Part shown: positions 21,926 through 38,280 of the stretch, piece after piece
Layout of the letters: the number at the start of each line of letters is the position of its first letter
Position numbering within the stretch: position 1 is the first letter of the stretch
Program-made: the position numbers and the translations under genes
The notes under the pieces: model-generated
Seen by the model: only the letters and a program-made list of their open reading frames with translations
What the model was told of the DNA's origin: nothing
The model's database searches: none
Assembly (NCBI RefSeq): GCF_047948215.1
Contig: NC_134462.1
Span: 118,850,437-118,914,436, forward strand
DNA length: 64,000 bases
From: Lycorma delicatula
Lineage: Eukaryota > Arthropoda > Insecta > Hemiptera > Fulgoridae
Reading direction: 5' to 3'

Positions 21926-24900
21926 TTTTATATAATATTCCCCACGTAGGAATAAGGTGTTCATCTAATACTTCTCTCCCTCCTTATTCCTTCGTAATAG
22001 AAATACATCTCAGTCTAATCTGGATTTTGACTTTTTTTAAAATCATATGAAGTTATTTCTTGCTCGAATAAGAAGTAACACGATTGCAATTAATAAAAAG
22101 TAACATTTTTAAGAAGTACTCGTATACAAACTAATTTTTAAATATTATTCTTCCTTCTTTGGACTGGCTGAAATTTTAATAAATTAAATTCTTACAAACA
22201 AACTAACCAAATGGAATGTACTAAATAAAGTTAAACTAAATCATAAATAAATTTAGCTAATCATGTCAAACCTTTCTTCTTAAATGTTACAATAAAAGAT
22301 TTTATTGTAACATAGAGAAAAAATAGAGTTTGCACCACTTTTTAACAGCATTGATAACAATTTTAAAATTAAAACAAGGAAAATTAAAAGGCCGAGAAAC
22401 AGATCACAGAATGTTTATATGTACGATATTTCTCCAATTTACGATGAATTTTTTGATTTCAAAAAATGAAAGAGATTACTAATTTTCTTCCATTGTGTAA
22501 TTTTTGTTGTACTTTCAAGCGTTTTCTCTTTATTAAAGGAATGATTTCAATGATTAATTTTTTCAAACGATTATATATATTTATTTAAATATAATACAAA
22601 ATTAACAGATTGCTCTATATAATAAACCTTATTGACATTTAATGAATTTTTCAGCTTAATTACTATAACTATGCACTAGGAAATTACTATAACTAACTAA
22701 ATTACAGAACTAGGAATACGTACTGGTTATAATTATTCATTTGCTACGGCTAGCGAGCGACTGTTAACACAAGATGAGATAAGCTGTCATTAAATACGAG
22801 TATATCAATAGTCGGATTTAATTTTTAACAACAGACAAACCGTACAAAAAAAACCGACAAAGAACAAACTCGCTCCAGCAGAGTCGAAAGTTCCACTAAG
22901 TGATTCGTAAATTTATTAAAAAGTAGTGAGGCGATTTCCCGTCTTACTTTTAAGGATTTCATGTTAAATATTTTTCTCAGATTCTGAGTGCGATATCCCA
23001 AAAGAAAAAAGTTTTTGAATTTCATATAATATAAGAATCATAGAAATTTATTCTCCAAAATCTCGATTGAATCCACATAATAAATCTGTTGGATTTGATT
23101 CCAGACAATAGATCCATATTTCAATCCGCTCTCTACAGAACCGTAATTTTATTATTGAGATGATATCCGTAAATAGTTTTGTACTCCTGATTAAAAAAAA
23201 TCCATTAATTTTTTGGCATTATTTATATTTTGGTGAACATTACTCTTAGTAAAATTTCTGTAACTATTTTTAAAATATTTTTAACGAAAAATTACTTAAA
23301 CAGTACACGCTAAAGTTTAGTTGTCAAAATACATGCTGTCAAATATATATTGTTAAAATTTTGAAAACATTTCTCAAAATCCTCATTTTTTTATTAATCG
23401 TATATTTCTCGCTTTCTCAATTATATGATAGGCTTTCTATCATTAATGTTTTATTTTTTTAAGAAAACTTAAAAACCGGTAAAAAATAAAAATAAATCCT
23501 GCTACAAATTTTAATTTTTTTTTTTTCTTAATTTTGACAAGACAAAATTTCTAAAAATAATTTTTTTTTTTCTTCGGCTTACGAGAAAGTCTTATTATGC
23601 TTCCGATGGCTTTCTTAATAAAACACCGAACCATTTGTAAAGCCTTCTTACCAATTTTTTAAAATACAGTTAAAAAACAATCTTCTTTTACGATGTAACA
23701 TTACTCTGTCGATAAATGTTTAAATACTAATTTAAAAAACCTTGATTCTTCTGTATCCCCTTGAACGTGAACACATGTACGAGATCAAAATAATTTTCAA
23801 TAGTATGTATAATAATTCTGAATTATTTCGTTAGTATATTATTTTGTACCTACTAATATTATATATTTTGTAGATATCTGTACATTATCATGTTGCGATC
23901 ACAATAAACGATTTATATTATTTAAATTTATTTTTTACGCCGTTCAGCAGATGGACAATTTTCACCTAGAAGAATTTAAACGGTGGTTAAAAAATTATTT
24001 TCTCTAATTTTATATCACATTATATATTTACTTACACCTATTTATTTTGAAAATAAAATGATTTTATTTCAAAATAGCACATTGTTTTAAACGGGTTTTC
24101 TAAATGAATGTTAATGTCACAATGAAAATATTAATAACCGCCTTAAATATAAAAATAATACATTTTTCACTATGACTATTTTTTTTTAAATAGATTTTTA
24201 CAACTTGGTATTATAAATTACATGCCAATTAAGACGCCGACTTCAAGTATTTTTAAGTTAAAGAAAAACCGAAAAAGTATCTTTTTTTTAGTACATTTTT
24301 TTAATCGGTTTAATTATTTTAAAAAAATTTAGTTTTTGTTTTTTTTTTGTTTTTTTTTTAAATCATGCATTTCTGTTAAAATTTTACGTAGACCGACTGA
24401 ATTATTACATTTTTTTTTATATCCAATTTTATTTACAATCGGTTTCATAGATTACAAACCATAAGCAAATTTCATCATATAATCAAAAGTAGTCTTCCTT
24501 GAAACACCTTAAATAAATACATTCTAGACATCAACAGTAAATCAGTGGCGTAGATAAAGTCCAGCCAGTAATGCTTTAAAGATTATAATAATGTCGAGTA
24601 CTACGAGTAAAACCACATCATAAAACTAATAATAGTAACAAATAACGTAAGAATCATAAATGATCATACACGTAAATACTTTGATGATGCACAACTTCAG
24701 AACAAAGTATCACTATTAGGTTTCTAGGTCCAATAAATGTAACCGCTTTAATCCCCTTATATCTTCCCCGTTAAGAGGTTAACAGCTAAACAGTTTACGT
24801 GGTCGTTTAGTCTTATTCTGTACTTAGTTGCAAATCGACCGACTTCCTCTAGAACACACCGTAACCTTAAGTATTTGTGAATTTCCTTGTTAAATGTTAC

Positions 24901-25070
24901 TATTAAAGGAATTTTCTCTATGAAATAAAAATAAGGATAATCTTAATCGAGTAATTCGGTGAAGAGTAAAATTTTAACATACATGAAAAGATTACGTGCT
25001 GAATGGAGAATCTCGTTCTCTTTGTAAACTCGGATAAAAAAAAAACGAGTATTTTTTTTAAACAATAACA
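21926..25070. other. AT-rich DNA without recognised genes
   Basis: No coding similarity, RNA gene or transposon terminus was recognised on either strand. Confidence 0.5.
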
Positions 25071-25130
25071 TGTTACCGATTCACTGCTATTTTCGTTTCA
25101 TCTAATATTTTTCTTATAATCTATTTTATT
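25071..25130 (+). repeat. Copy of the 26.5-kb hairpin unit
   Basis: The stretch ATGTTACCGATTCA plus CGTTTCATCTAATATTTTTC recurs at 26512-26555, where it forms one arm and part of the loop of a perfect hairpin. Here the following TAATCTATTTTATTC matches the reverse complement of that loop. The two sites are therefore members of one small repeat family. Confidence 0.7.
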
Positions 25131-26511
25131 CGTATTATAAAAAAAAAATTAAATATTCTTCTTATATGATAAAAGTCTGATCGAGAAACAGGTTTTCCAG
25201 TATCGGTAGTATAAAATATCGTACGGTATTGACGCTCGTATCAAATAAGTTTCTCTTGTAAGAGAAGTTCTCAAAGGAAATAATATACATGAAAAGGTTT
25301 TCCTGATATAATGTATAAAGTTACATAATATAGTACCGGAAAATTGAACTGGAAACAAAAACGATAGAAAACTAAATTATATGAGTTACGGTGAATGGTA
25401 AAATGTATACGTACGTGTGTGCATGTATAACGGAGTGGAATTGCAGGCTCTTAATTAAATAGTGAATAAGATATAATTTATATATTAAGCAAATAAATAT
25501 TTTATTATTTTTTTCTGAACATATTCAGTATAATGTAATATATTACAATTTTTAGTCTGTTTTAGCCGATGTTTTTTTCTTCAAATATTCGTGTTATATT
25601 CTTATTTATCCAAATCTAGATAAATATAATAAAATAATAACGAGGATCAACCCTGTGCGTGCGTGCATCACGCAAAGTAGTACTTTATACTGGACAGATT
25701 TTAATAAAACATTAGCAGATTTATTCATTAAGAGGTTTGGTCATTATCTCTAATTAGAATTACGATATTCCTAATGCGGGTTAAGATATTAAAGATATTC
25801 ATTAAAGAAAAATAATTAATCCTTTTTACTTCATTGTATTTATATTACCATGATAAAAGTAAAGGATCTTTGAGTTCTGATCTTGTACTACGTAAATATT
25901 TTAGTATTTTATTATATGATTATTACAAAATTATTATTATCATTATAGTTGTTGAAGACGATGTAATTAGCTTAAATTAACGCATTTAGCGAACTTTTAT
26001 GGGTTTGATTGTTTATTTTAGGTATTATTGGATTGTCAAAAGTTGAAAAGATATGCCTTCAATAACCTTTCTTATTATTCAGAATCTGCTAGAAGATTAA
26101 GAGCATCTGGTCCTCTGAAATAGCTAATGCGCTTGATTCTCGGTTAACTACTGACCGATAGCGCTCAGACTCGAGCTGCAATAAATTTGCAACGCCAGTT
26201 ACATTTAAATTCTTCACGATTTTATACTGATGTCATTATAAAGCTACCACGATCACAAAAGGATAGAAGTGACTTCAGCTATAATGTACAGATTAATTAC
26301 GCTGATCGTGGTAGAAGTGTATTGGTATTGCAACGCTTGGAAACGGTAAGATAACCAAAAGGAATATGTTGTTTATTTGGAAAAGTTCTCTTATCCCAAA
26401 TTTAAGAACCGTCGAAGGTATTTGAAGCACTTTTGTATGGAGAACGTCCTAAGTCTAAGCATTTACTACATAATAATATAAGGGTCTTATATTGTTTAGT
26501 ATAATCGGTAT
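25131..26511. other. AT-rich DNA without recognised genes
   Basis: No gene recognised. A 12-base inverted pair (CTACCACGATCA at about 26239 and its complement near 26305) is present but short. Confidence 0.5.
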
Positions 26512-26593
26512 GTTACCGATTCAGTAATACTTTCGTTTCATCTAATATTTTTCTTGAATAAAATAGATTAAAAGAAAAATATTAGATGAAACG
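26512..26593. repeat. Perfect 22-bp hairpin next to a mariner
   Basis: 26534-26555 and 26572-26593 are exact reverse complements around a 16-base loop. The arm reads CGTTTCATCTAATATTTTTC plus TT. The segment from 26512 repeats a sequence at 25071. It ends 28 bases before the mariner insertion site. It may be a small foldback element. Confidence 0.85.
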
Positions 26594-26621
26594 TTATGAA
26601 AAATGTTTATTAACTAATATA

Positions 26622-27926
26622 CGAGGGTAAGTCAATTATTATTCGCAATTTAGTTATATTTTTTTATGTTGGTAGTACTGTCGTGTTGCGTGAATGACGC
26701 ATGCGTGGTTTAATTGTTGTTATGTCTACAGGTTTGATGCTGCTAGGTTAGTTCCATTATCGCTGCCCTACCGCTAATCAAGGGTGCTCCGCTTTCTGTT
26801 TTTTACCAAAGAACAGCAACGTTCAGCGATCCGTTTTTTGTAGTCGGAAGGTGTATCAGGGGCCGAAATTCATCGAAGACTTTCGGTACAGTACGGGAAC
26901 AGTGTGTTGCCGCATGTCTACGAACGGAATGAAAAATTCAAAAACGGTCGTACAAGTGTTTCGCACGACGAAGGAGCCGGACGACCGTTTACCGCCACAA
27001 ATGAGGAAAACATTGAGCGTGCACGTGACACGGTTTTCTTAGACAGACGAGTAACTATCTATGAAGTGGCACTTCATCAGCAAAATAGTCACAGTTCTGC
27101 CTACGAAATCATCTACAACAGACTTGGGTTTCATAAAGTCTGTGCAAGATAGGTCCCAAAACAACTCACACAGTCGCATAAACAAACGCGCTTGGACATC
27201 TGCCAAAAACATTTGGATCGCTACGGTAACGAACGGAACATCTTCTTAGACAGAATCATTACTGGTGACAAAACATGGATCCATCATTACGAGCCGGAGA
27301 GTAAACGGCAGAGTATGGAATGGAAACATCAAAATTCACCCTGCAAAAAAAAGTTCAAGACTCAACCGTCCGCAGGAAAACTGATGCTTACGGTTTTTTG
27401 GGACTCACAAGGCCCGGTACTGGAACATTGAGTAAAGGAGCACGACAATAAACAGTGCGCCTTACAGTGAGATGCATACTGCCAAGCTGAAGCCTGCAAT
27501 TCGAAGCAAACTCCGAGGACTGCTGTCGAAAGGTGTTGTGTTGTTGCACGACAATGCCCGTCCATATACTGCTGCCCACTCTGCTGAAACGTTCCAGAAA
27601 CTCAACTTTGAAGTATCGGCTCGTCCTGATCTTGCCCCTTCTGACTACCGCTTGTTTGGTCCACTCAAATAGGCATTAAGAGGCCGTCGGTTTACCTCGG
27701 ACGAAGCTGATTTACCTCAGACGAAGTGAATGAAGCAGTGCATTCCTGGCTCGCAGCTCAACCGAAAACCTTCTTTTATGAGGGCGTCAAGAAGCTTGTG
27801 CAACGATGGACCAAATGTGTTGAAATGCAAGGGGACTATGTTGAAAAATTATGTACGTGTAAGTTTCCTATTTGTATTGCGATAAAATTTATAACTACAT
27901 TGCGGCTAATAATTGACTTTCCCTCG
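26622..27926 (+). mobile_element. Complete but inactive mariner element (1305 bp)
   Basis: The element is bordered by TA at 26620-26621 and 27927-27928. Its terminal inverted repeats are of the form CGAGGGTAAGTCAATTATTA (left) and CGAGGGAAAGTCAATTATTA (right, read inwards). Length and layout fit a mariner of the Tc1/mariner superfamily, which moves by cut and paste into TA. It contains one transposase gene, now broken. A fragment of the same family lies at 17791-18080. Since the ends are well kept, it might still be moved by transposase from another copy. Confidence 0.93.
26796..27860 (+). pseudogene. Mariner transposase pseudogene
   Basis: The gene can be followed from an FFTKEQQRSAIRF-like start to LVQRWTKCVEMQGDYVEK at the end, close to the usual ~345 residues. 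Its start is CTG (26796-26798) where relatives have ATG. In-frame stops lie at 26841 (TAG), 27150 (TAG) and 27429 (TGA); a frameshift follows near 27440, then another TAG in the GPLK block. A 20-base tandem duplication (27691-27710 and 27711-27730) adds a further disruption. The first catalytic aspartate is kept in ITGDKTW and the second in LLHDNARP. The third (APSDY) is present but four residues nearer than the 34-residue spacing typical of mariner, because a 12-base segment is missing. The open frame runs through the right inverted repeat without a normal stop. The product cannot be functional. Confidence 0.92.
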
Positions 27927-27928
27927 TA

Positions 27929-28138
27929 TTTTAAATTATTAATTAATATAACACTACTCTGCTGCCTTCATTGTTTTATATGTTGTTTAATTTTTGTTTA
28001 GTTGATCGTTTAAAAATTTACTAAAATTACTCATAACAAAACCAACAAATACAACTGATTTGCTGTTATTTACTTTAACCACAACAGTGACAATTTTTAT
28101 GTAGGCCAAATAGAAGAATTCTATAAATATATTCTGTT
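27929..28138. other. AT-rich spacer
   Basis: Non-coding sequence right of the mariner. Confidence 0.5.

Positions 28139-28140
<2 letters not shown>

Positions 28141-28182
<42 letters not shown>
28141..28182. repeat. TA microsatellite
   Basis: Uninterrupted TA units followed by TTTA repeats to about 28200. Confidence 0.95.
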
Positions 28183-28186
<4 letters not shown>

Positions 28187-28200
28187 TTATTTATTTATAG

Positions 28201-30091
28201 AAAATACTCCAGTACATTATTGTAAAATAAATTTAATATTAGATTTTTTAAGATAAACATTCATCGATACATCTTTGGTAAAAATTAAGCAACAACCAGA
28301 ACTACAGCTTTTCTGACGGTTCGTAACAAGCACGATTAAGTTACAATTAGTATAAATACCCGGCATTAAGTCAGGAAAGCATAAAGTCAATCGATAAGTC
28401 TAATAAGCCTCCTTTGAATTATTTTATTCGGATCGTTGCCACACTTTGAAGTCTTTATTTACTGGCCGTGGAATATTATAAAAAAATCTTTTTATAATGG
28501 ATTAATTCAGAGAGAAGATCGTGCTTAGACTTTGTAATCGATCTTCTGGGGCTGTAAAATCCTCAACTGTTATGTCCTTAAGAGATATGCATTCTTCTGA
28601 AGTCACGGTTGTATTCCTGACTCGGATGGAAAAGTTCTAGTATTTATTAGCGATAGAGAACGAATGAATTAAGTTTAGTTTTTAGTAGTGAATATCAAGC
28701 TTTAAATTACCCGGGAGATATTCCCATTCTCTTCTTCAGTAATAAAAACAATTACATTGTTTCTCGTATTAAATAAAAGAACATGACATAATTTCATATT
28801 AATTGAAAGAACAGGAAACTGATAATTATTCTTTCAATCGCCTAATTATGATTAGTCTCCTACCCTTAAATCTTGGCGCCGTTAATTATCTTGAATCGGC
28901 TGTAGGCATACAACTTATCAAAACTTTATTTAGTTCCGGTATACTACTTCTAAAGTCGGAGAATGTTTAACTTTGAAAACATTTTTTTTAACTTTTATTA
29001 TTTACTTTCTTTAATTACGTTTAAAAGTTCTGGATTCGTATCGGTTTTAATTAGATTCATGTAATTCTTAAGGTTTATCATCTTCATAACGATAACGTTA
29101 TTATTTGATACGAATTAAAACATACCGCTGCAAAATTGTACTTATCACATTCAATCGTATGAAATATAATGAATAATTAAATACATTTTTGAATTAGCGC
29201 TATATTTCTACCTTCAGTTTATATTTACACCATAAATAATCATTACGTTTTACTGTAGAATAACAATGATATTTTACTTAATAACAGAATTATACGACAA
29301 TTAAACGTTAACACGAAAAATAAGATACAAAGTTAATTAGACGATCTTTGTTTAAATAATAATCTTAGCTTAGCTTTTCAATTTTCGAAGCTGAAACAGC
29401 AGTCTTACTACCTTCAAGTTGATTATACCCTTTTTGCAACATTTCCTTACTAACACCATCATTTCAGTATACTGTCACGACATCCTCCCTCACGACATTC
29501 TTGTCTTAGATTCTCTCACATTTTCTCGCTTACCCTGTTCTCCTTTCTTGATTTTCTCCACGTTCACCCGCATTTTTTCTTTCTCCTTTCTTCTACGTAT
29601 ACTTTCATATACTCTCAGATAAACACGTGCAAACATCTTTAAGTAAAGGGAGAAAAATAGGGGAAACGAGGGAAGTTTTAGATTTAAGTAAGAAGAGTTA
29701 CATTGACATACAAATTCTTATCTTGTTCTATGCACTTTTCTCTATTTTTATTATCTCATTAGCTTCTTCTTCTTTTATTAGTTGTTTTTTTGCCTTTATA
29801 CGCCTACAATTTTTTTTTCTATTTTTAAAGAATTTTTTATAGTTTTTAATTGAATTTGTTTTAACCAAATACAACTATTTTTAAGCTATTATTTTGTCGT
29901 ATTTAACTTTTTTTAATGGGTTTTGCTTGTTGCGTCGGTTTTTTAGAAACATAACCGGAAAACTTTTTTTTATATTTTTACAATATAATTACTTATTTTT
30001 GCATTTGTTTTTTTCGTTTGAGTGGGTGCAACAAAATGCCCCAATTTAGGCGTTAAGGTATAATTAACTATACGTAATATAATACTTATTG

Positions 30092-30092
<1 letters not shown>
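28201..30092. other. AT-rich DNA without recognised genes
   Basis: Both strands read without recognising a gene or repeat boundary. Pyrimidine-rich open frames near 29419-29842 lack family motifs. Confidence 0.5.

Positions 30093-30145
<53 letters not shown>
30093..30145. repeat. TA microsatellite
   Basis: Uninterrupted TA tract of about 26 units. Confidence 0.95.
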
Positions 30146-30148
<3 letters not shown>

Positions 30149-30538
30149 GGGAAAATTTCATAAACCCGGGGATTATGCATAAACCCCGGTGAATTTGATT
30201 AATCGCTTCCAGTGTTTGAGAATAACTTATATAATTTGTATATTTAACGTTAATTAGACAAGGTTAGCTAAAGAAGCGAGCGTAGGATATGTTTGGTTCC
30301 TAACCAGACACATTTTCATAATTTAAATAATAAATTCAGTAATTACTGCTTATAGTAGAATTATTTTAATATGTAAAATATAATATGGATATGTAAATTA
30401 TTAATATGGAGAATATGTAAAATTATCGATATGTTTAATATAGATGGCTATGTATTTATTAAATTCTCCAACATTGGAGGGGATTAATCAAATTCATCGG
30501 TAATTATGCATATTCACCGGCTTAATAAAATTTACCTT

Positions 30539-30541
<3 letters not shown>

Positions 30542-30571
<30 letters not shown>
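30542..30571. repeat. TA microsatellite
   Basis: Uninterrupted TA tract of about 15 units, 400 bases from the previous one. Confidence 0.95.
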
Positions 30572-30574
<3 letters not shown>

Positions 30575-30639
30575 CCGTAAATAAATTTGTACTTATGTTA
30601 AAATCATCATTATCATTTCTTTTACGGATTAGATCAGAT

Positions 30640-31080
30640 AATCTCATATAACATTGCTTGTTTTGAAATCAATTTTTCGTATGTAGAATTTAAATGTTTC
30701 TCCTAATTTCTTCCTGTATAAGTTAGCCTTTTTTATTGATCGAGTAAATTCTCAAATCCGCCAAAATATCTCAGTTATTATTATTATTTGTATTCGCCTC
30801 GGTCATTTTATGTCTCTTATAAAGCATATATCGGCTATTTGAATTCGGCTGTGATCTCAGGATTTTATTAACCAACCTCCATATAATAAGATAGAAATTG
30901 CCTTAGTTTTATAGATTTTTAATTTGCTTCTTACGCTAAATTAATTCCTAATATTTTTCTTTTTGTAATAAATTTACACGTCATTATACATCTGTTCATT
31001 TTGTTACTTATATCGTTATCCTCATCAATCGATAAATAATTGAAATAGCTGACTTCCTCAAGGACTCATCATACATAATA
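30640..31080 (-). pseudogene. Non-LTR reverse transcriptase C-terminal relic
   Basis: The minus strand translates, with stops, into FNYLSIDEDNDISNKMNR, then CKFITKRKILG, then blocks resembling KSIKLRQFLSYYMEVG. This follows the order of the thumb region in non-LTR reverse transcriptases (a YLG-type block, a basic segment, then LYG). The LYGSE motif is degraded to YMEVG. No palm box was found upstream. Confidence is moderate because no block is long. Confidence 0.5.
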
Positions 31081-32439
31081 ATTTTATTTTTAACATTTAG
31101 TTTCCTCTAAAAGCCATTATTTTTGCCTAATTTATAGAAATTTTACAATTACGGTAAAATGTTCTGCAATCCTATTAAACGTAAATAAATTCATTTTCTC
31201 TTTCGGTAAGGGTAATGTATCATAAAAAAAAATTATAAATTAAAATAATTAATAAATAATAATAAAGTGGTTTCATCTCTACCGTAAAGAAAAGTAAAAT
31301 TATAATAAAATTAATGATGATGGTTATAATAATTCAACACCGTCGGTGTGTAGAAACACGACGGAAGCGAAGCTTCTTCCGCAATATTATATGAATTATT
31401 AATGGTCCAAAATAACGTATGCGCAATATCCAATAACGATAAAATTTTTTATTAATAATAAATACGAACTAACAATGAAATCCAATCTGTTAAACCTGTC
31501 AACGGTTAAATCCAACCTGTGATTGAAATATTTAAATATGAGCCTAAACAAAGACCGTTCACAAAAGAGTAACAGATTCCCTTCAATAAATTAGGTAGGC
31601 TGAACAAACATTATATAGTATAGGTGATAAATATCATCCTTTTTGCAAACTGAGATGAAAGTACGTATACATTTTTTCTTTTACTTTCCTTTACAGTTAT
31701 AATTTCATGATATTATAACGTTGTTCCAACGAACGGGTAAATCGTGAAATTTGTGAATTTACCCTAATATATTCCTATTTATAAAATGTTTTTCTTAGAA
31801 CAATAAAAGCAATATGGGTTTCTAGTAGAAATTCTCATTTTTCTGAGATTGACAAAATAAGTTCTCCTCTTTTAAGATTATTTTTTTTTCTTAACAACCG
31901 AACCTCAATAATCGGCTACATCTTAAAATGAACACTAACTCTGTTAAAAAAAAACTTTTATAGGCAAAAACTAAATACGCCATTTATAAAAAAAAATAAA
32001 ACGGATATAAAAAATAAACAATTTTAACCTTGCTTATTCTTTTACTAAGTTTAAACTTTAAAATTATTTACGATTTAAAATGTCTTAAGTAGTTTCAGTC
32101 CTTTGATGTAGAGCTGTAAGAAATGTTTAGCGATGCTAACATCAGAAACCTTGAACAATTCTATTCCATGATCATGAAAGACATCTTCAAAATCTGGTGA
32201 TATGTTAGAAAAAAAAAACTTTTTACAGATCTCTCTATTTTGATAGTAAAATAGGAATTATTAAGGCTCATGGAGAGATTACATGAGATTAGATGAGAAA
32301 TTACCAGCGAAGATTACATGAACAACCGACCTGTTAGGCACTAAATTTAGTAATAGGAAACAGACCACTCGTAACAATATTCTCGATTTTATTTATAAAT
32401 TTCATGTATTTTTATCATTTTTAAGTGCTTTTAGTTTGA
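31081..32439. other. AT-rich DNA without recognised genes
   Basis: Nothing recognised on either strand. Confidence 0.5.
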
Positions 32440-33115
32440 AGGAAAGAGAATCTGTATTTTTTTCCTTTTGAGGCCACATTGTACCACTTAGTCCGATTTC
32501 CAGTGTTCTTCGAAAAGCGCACTGCCTTAATCTTTCGGTCTACCAGTACTTTTTAAGACGGTCTGATCTTTATTTCGCATTTCGTGTGTAACCTCCACTG
32601 TGCGTCTCTGGGTCTTCTGTAGACAACCTGCTTCAGAATTGAGAGTGTTGTTTATTTTGTCTTCTCGAGATTCTCCTCGATCCTAAATCTAATTTCTTGA
32701 GATCCTTTTTAATTTCTCTGATGTATTTTCCACAAGTTTACTTTTCCAAATTCGTGAAAACCAGTTGTTTTAGAATTCGGCTTTCAGGCACTCTTAAGTA
32801 GTAAAATGAGAGTCCTTTTCTTCATCATCGCTATGATATTCGGATCGATTTCTTTGTACACGGTTTCGTCGGTAGGAATTCGGCAGATCCAGTTCTTATG
32901 CTAATTTTTGGGTAAACATGATCTGATGATAATCCTGCGTTCTGTTTTAATAAATCGGTCGGTTTTAGGTTCATTTTTAATTTTAAAAATAGTTTCACAG
33001 GCTTCAGTGCCTCTTGGAGAACGACTGTTCTCTTTGTTGTGGTGAATTTTGAAGTGTAAAAGTGGATCATCTTCTAATTTGTAGTCGATGGTGTGCTCTA
33101 AATATTTAAACTGCT
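32440..33115 (-). pseudogene. RTE-type reverse transcriptase 3' relic
   Basis: The minus strand begins with FKYLEHTIDYKLEDDP (the YLG-type block after the palm). It continues with a stretch of charged sequence, RTGSAEFLPT, MKKRTLILLLKSA (a degraded MKKRTLxFYGHL block) and KYIREIKKDLKKLDL, which are the closing blocks of RTE-group polyproteins. Frames change at least three times and stops are present. The element's endonuclease and palm are missing. Its upstream edge coincides with a large TG microsatellite at 33123. Confidence 0.7.
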
Positions 33116-33122
33116 GAAGTAA

Positions 33123-36487
<3,365 letters not shown>

Positions 36488-36519
<32 letters not shown>
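36488..36519. repeat. TA microsatellite
   Basis: Uninterrupted TA tract of about 16 units. Confidence 0.95.
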
Positions 36520-36521
<2 letters not shown>

Positions 36522-36884
36522 AGATAACATGAGCCTAAAAGTAATAAATAAATTACCTCAATCACGATCAAAATTTAAGAAATGAGAAAATTATTCATTT
36601 AATGTTCTTATAATATTTCTTTCAAAAAAAGATTTTAAGCAAATTAAAAATCTGGAAGGTTATTAGAATATTGATATCCCTTATCGTTATTAGAAAATGA
36701 AATTCGTTCATCCTTGATTGTAAGGTAAGTGGCCAAATTAAACTTCTGTTTATTATAGAAAATTTAATGAAAAATAAATAATATCGAAATGCATTTATAA
36801 TTACTTATTTACATAGTAAAAACAGGCTTACGCCGCACTTTTACATTTACTAAATGATAAAAAATTTTGTAGTGCGTGAAAAAT

Positions 36885-36975
36885 TATAAGCCTCACCGGT
36901 TTATATTCGAACCCAGAACCTCTTCATGATAGGCTGAAACGCTACCAATCCACCACGGAAATCGACGTATCAAAC
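36885..36975 (-). repeat. SINE-2 copy, degenerate
   Basis: On the minus strand the head CCGTGGTGGATTGGTAGCGT and a B-box-like GGGTTCGAATAT are found in the same order and spacing as in the intact copy at 38031-38199. No target duplication was recognised. Confidence 0.55.
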
Positions 36976-37055
36976 ATGATCGGTTTATAATCATAATTAC
37001 TTTGTTATGGAAAAATTGTATTTTACTTTCCCGTCTAGCGCTATAGCAGAGCTAT

Positions 37056-37376
37056 AGCTTTACAAGGGAACCGACCGGGTTGGTCTAGTGGTGAACGCGT
37101 CTTCCCAAATCAGCCGATTTGGAAGTCGAGAGTTCCAGCTTTCGTCCTAGTAAACCCAGTTATTTTTACACGGATTTGAATACTAGATCGTGAATACGGG
37201 TGTTCTTTGGTGGTTGGGTTTCAATTAACCACACATCTCAGGAATGGTCGAACTGAGAATGTACAAGACTACACTTCATTTACATTCATACATATCATCC
37301 TCATTCATCCTCTGAAGTATTATCTGAACGGTAGTTGCCGGAGTCTAAACAGGAAAAAGCAAGCTTTAGAAGGGAA
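37056..37376 (+). mobile_element. SINE-1 copy with 15-bp target duplication
   Basis: The retroposon spans 37071-37361. It starts CCGACCGGGTTGGTCTAGTG, which includes an A-box-like sequence, and has the AAATCAGCCGATTTGG palindrome shared by the family. The position expected for the B box reads CTTTCGTCCTAG and is therefore mutated. The body matches the copy at 2772-3098 nearly throughout (for example GGTGTTCTTTGG). It is flanked by AGCTTTACAAGGGAA (37056-37070) and AGCTTTAGAAGGGAA (37362-37376), a target duplication with one difference. It ends in an A-rich AGGAAAAAGCA tail. Confidence 0.9.
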
Positions 37377-37498
37377 ACTATTGTAATCGGTCCAATTTGG
37401 GCACATGCAGTTTTCACCGGATATTTACGTTTCGATAACTAAGAATCCAAATAGCGGATGGTTTTTTTCCGATGTTCGTATGTACGTGTGTGTATGTA

Positions 37499-38280
<782 letters not shown>

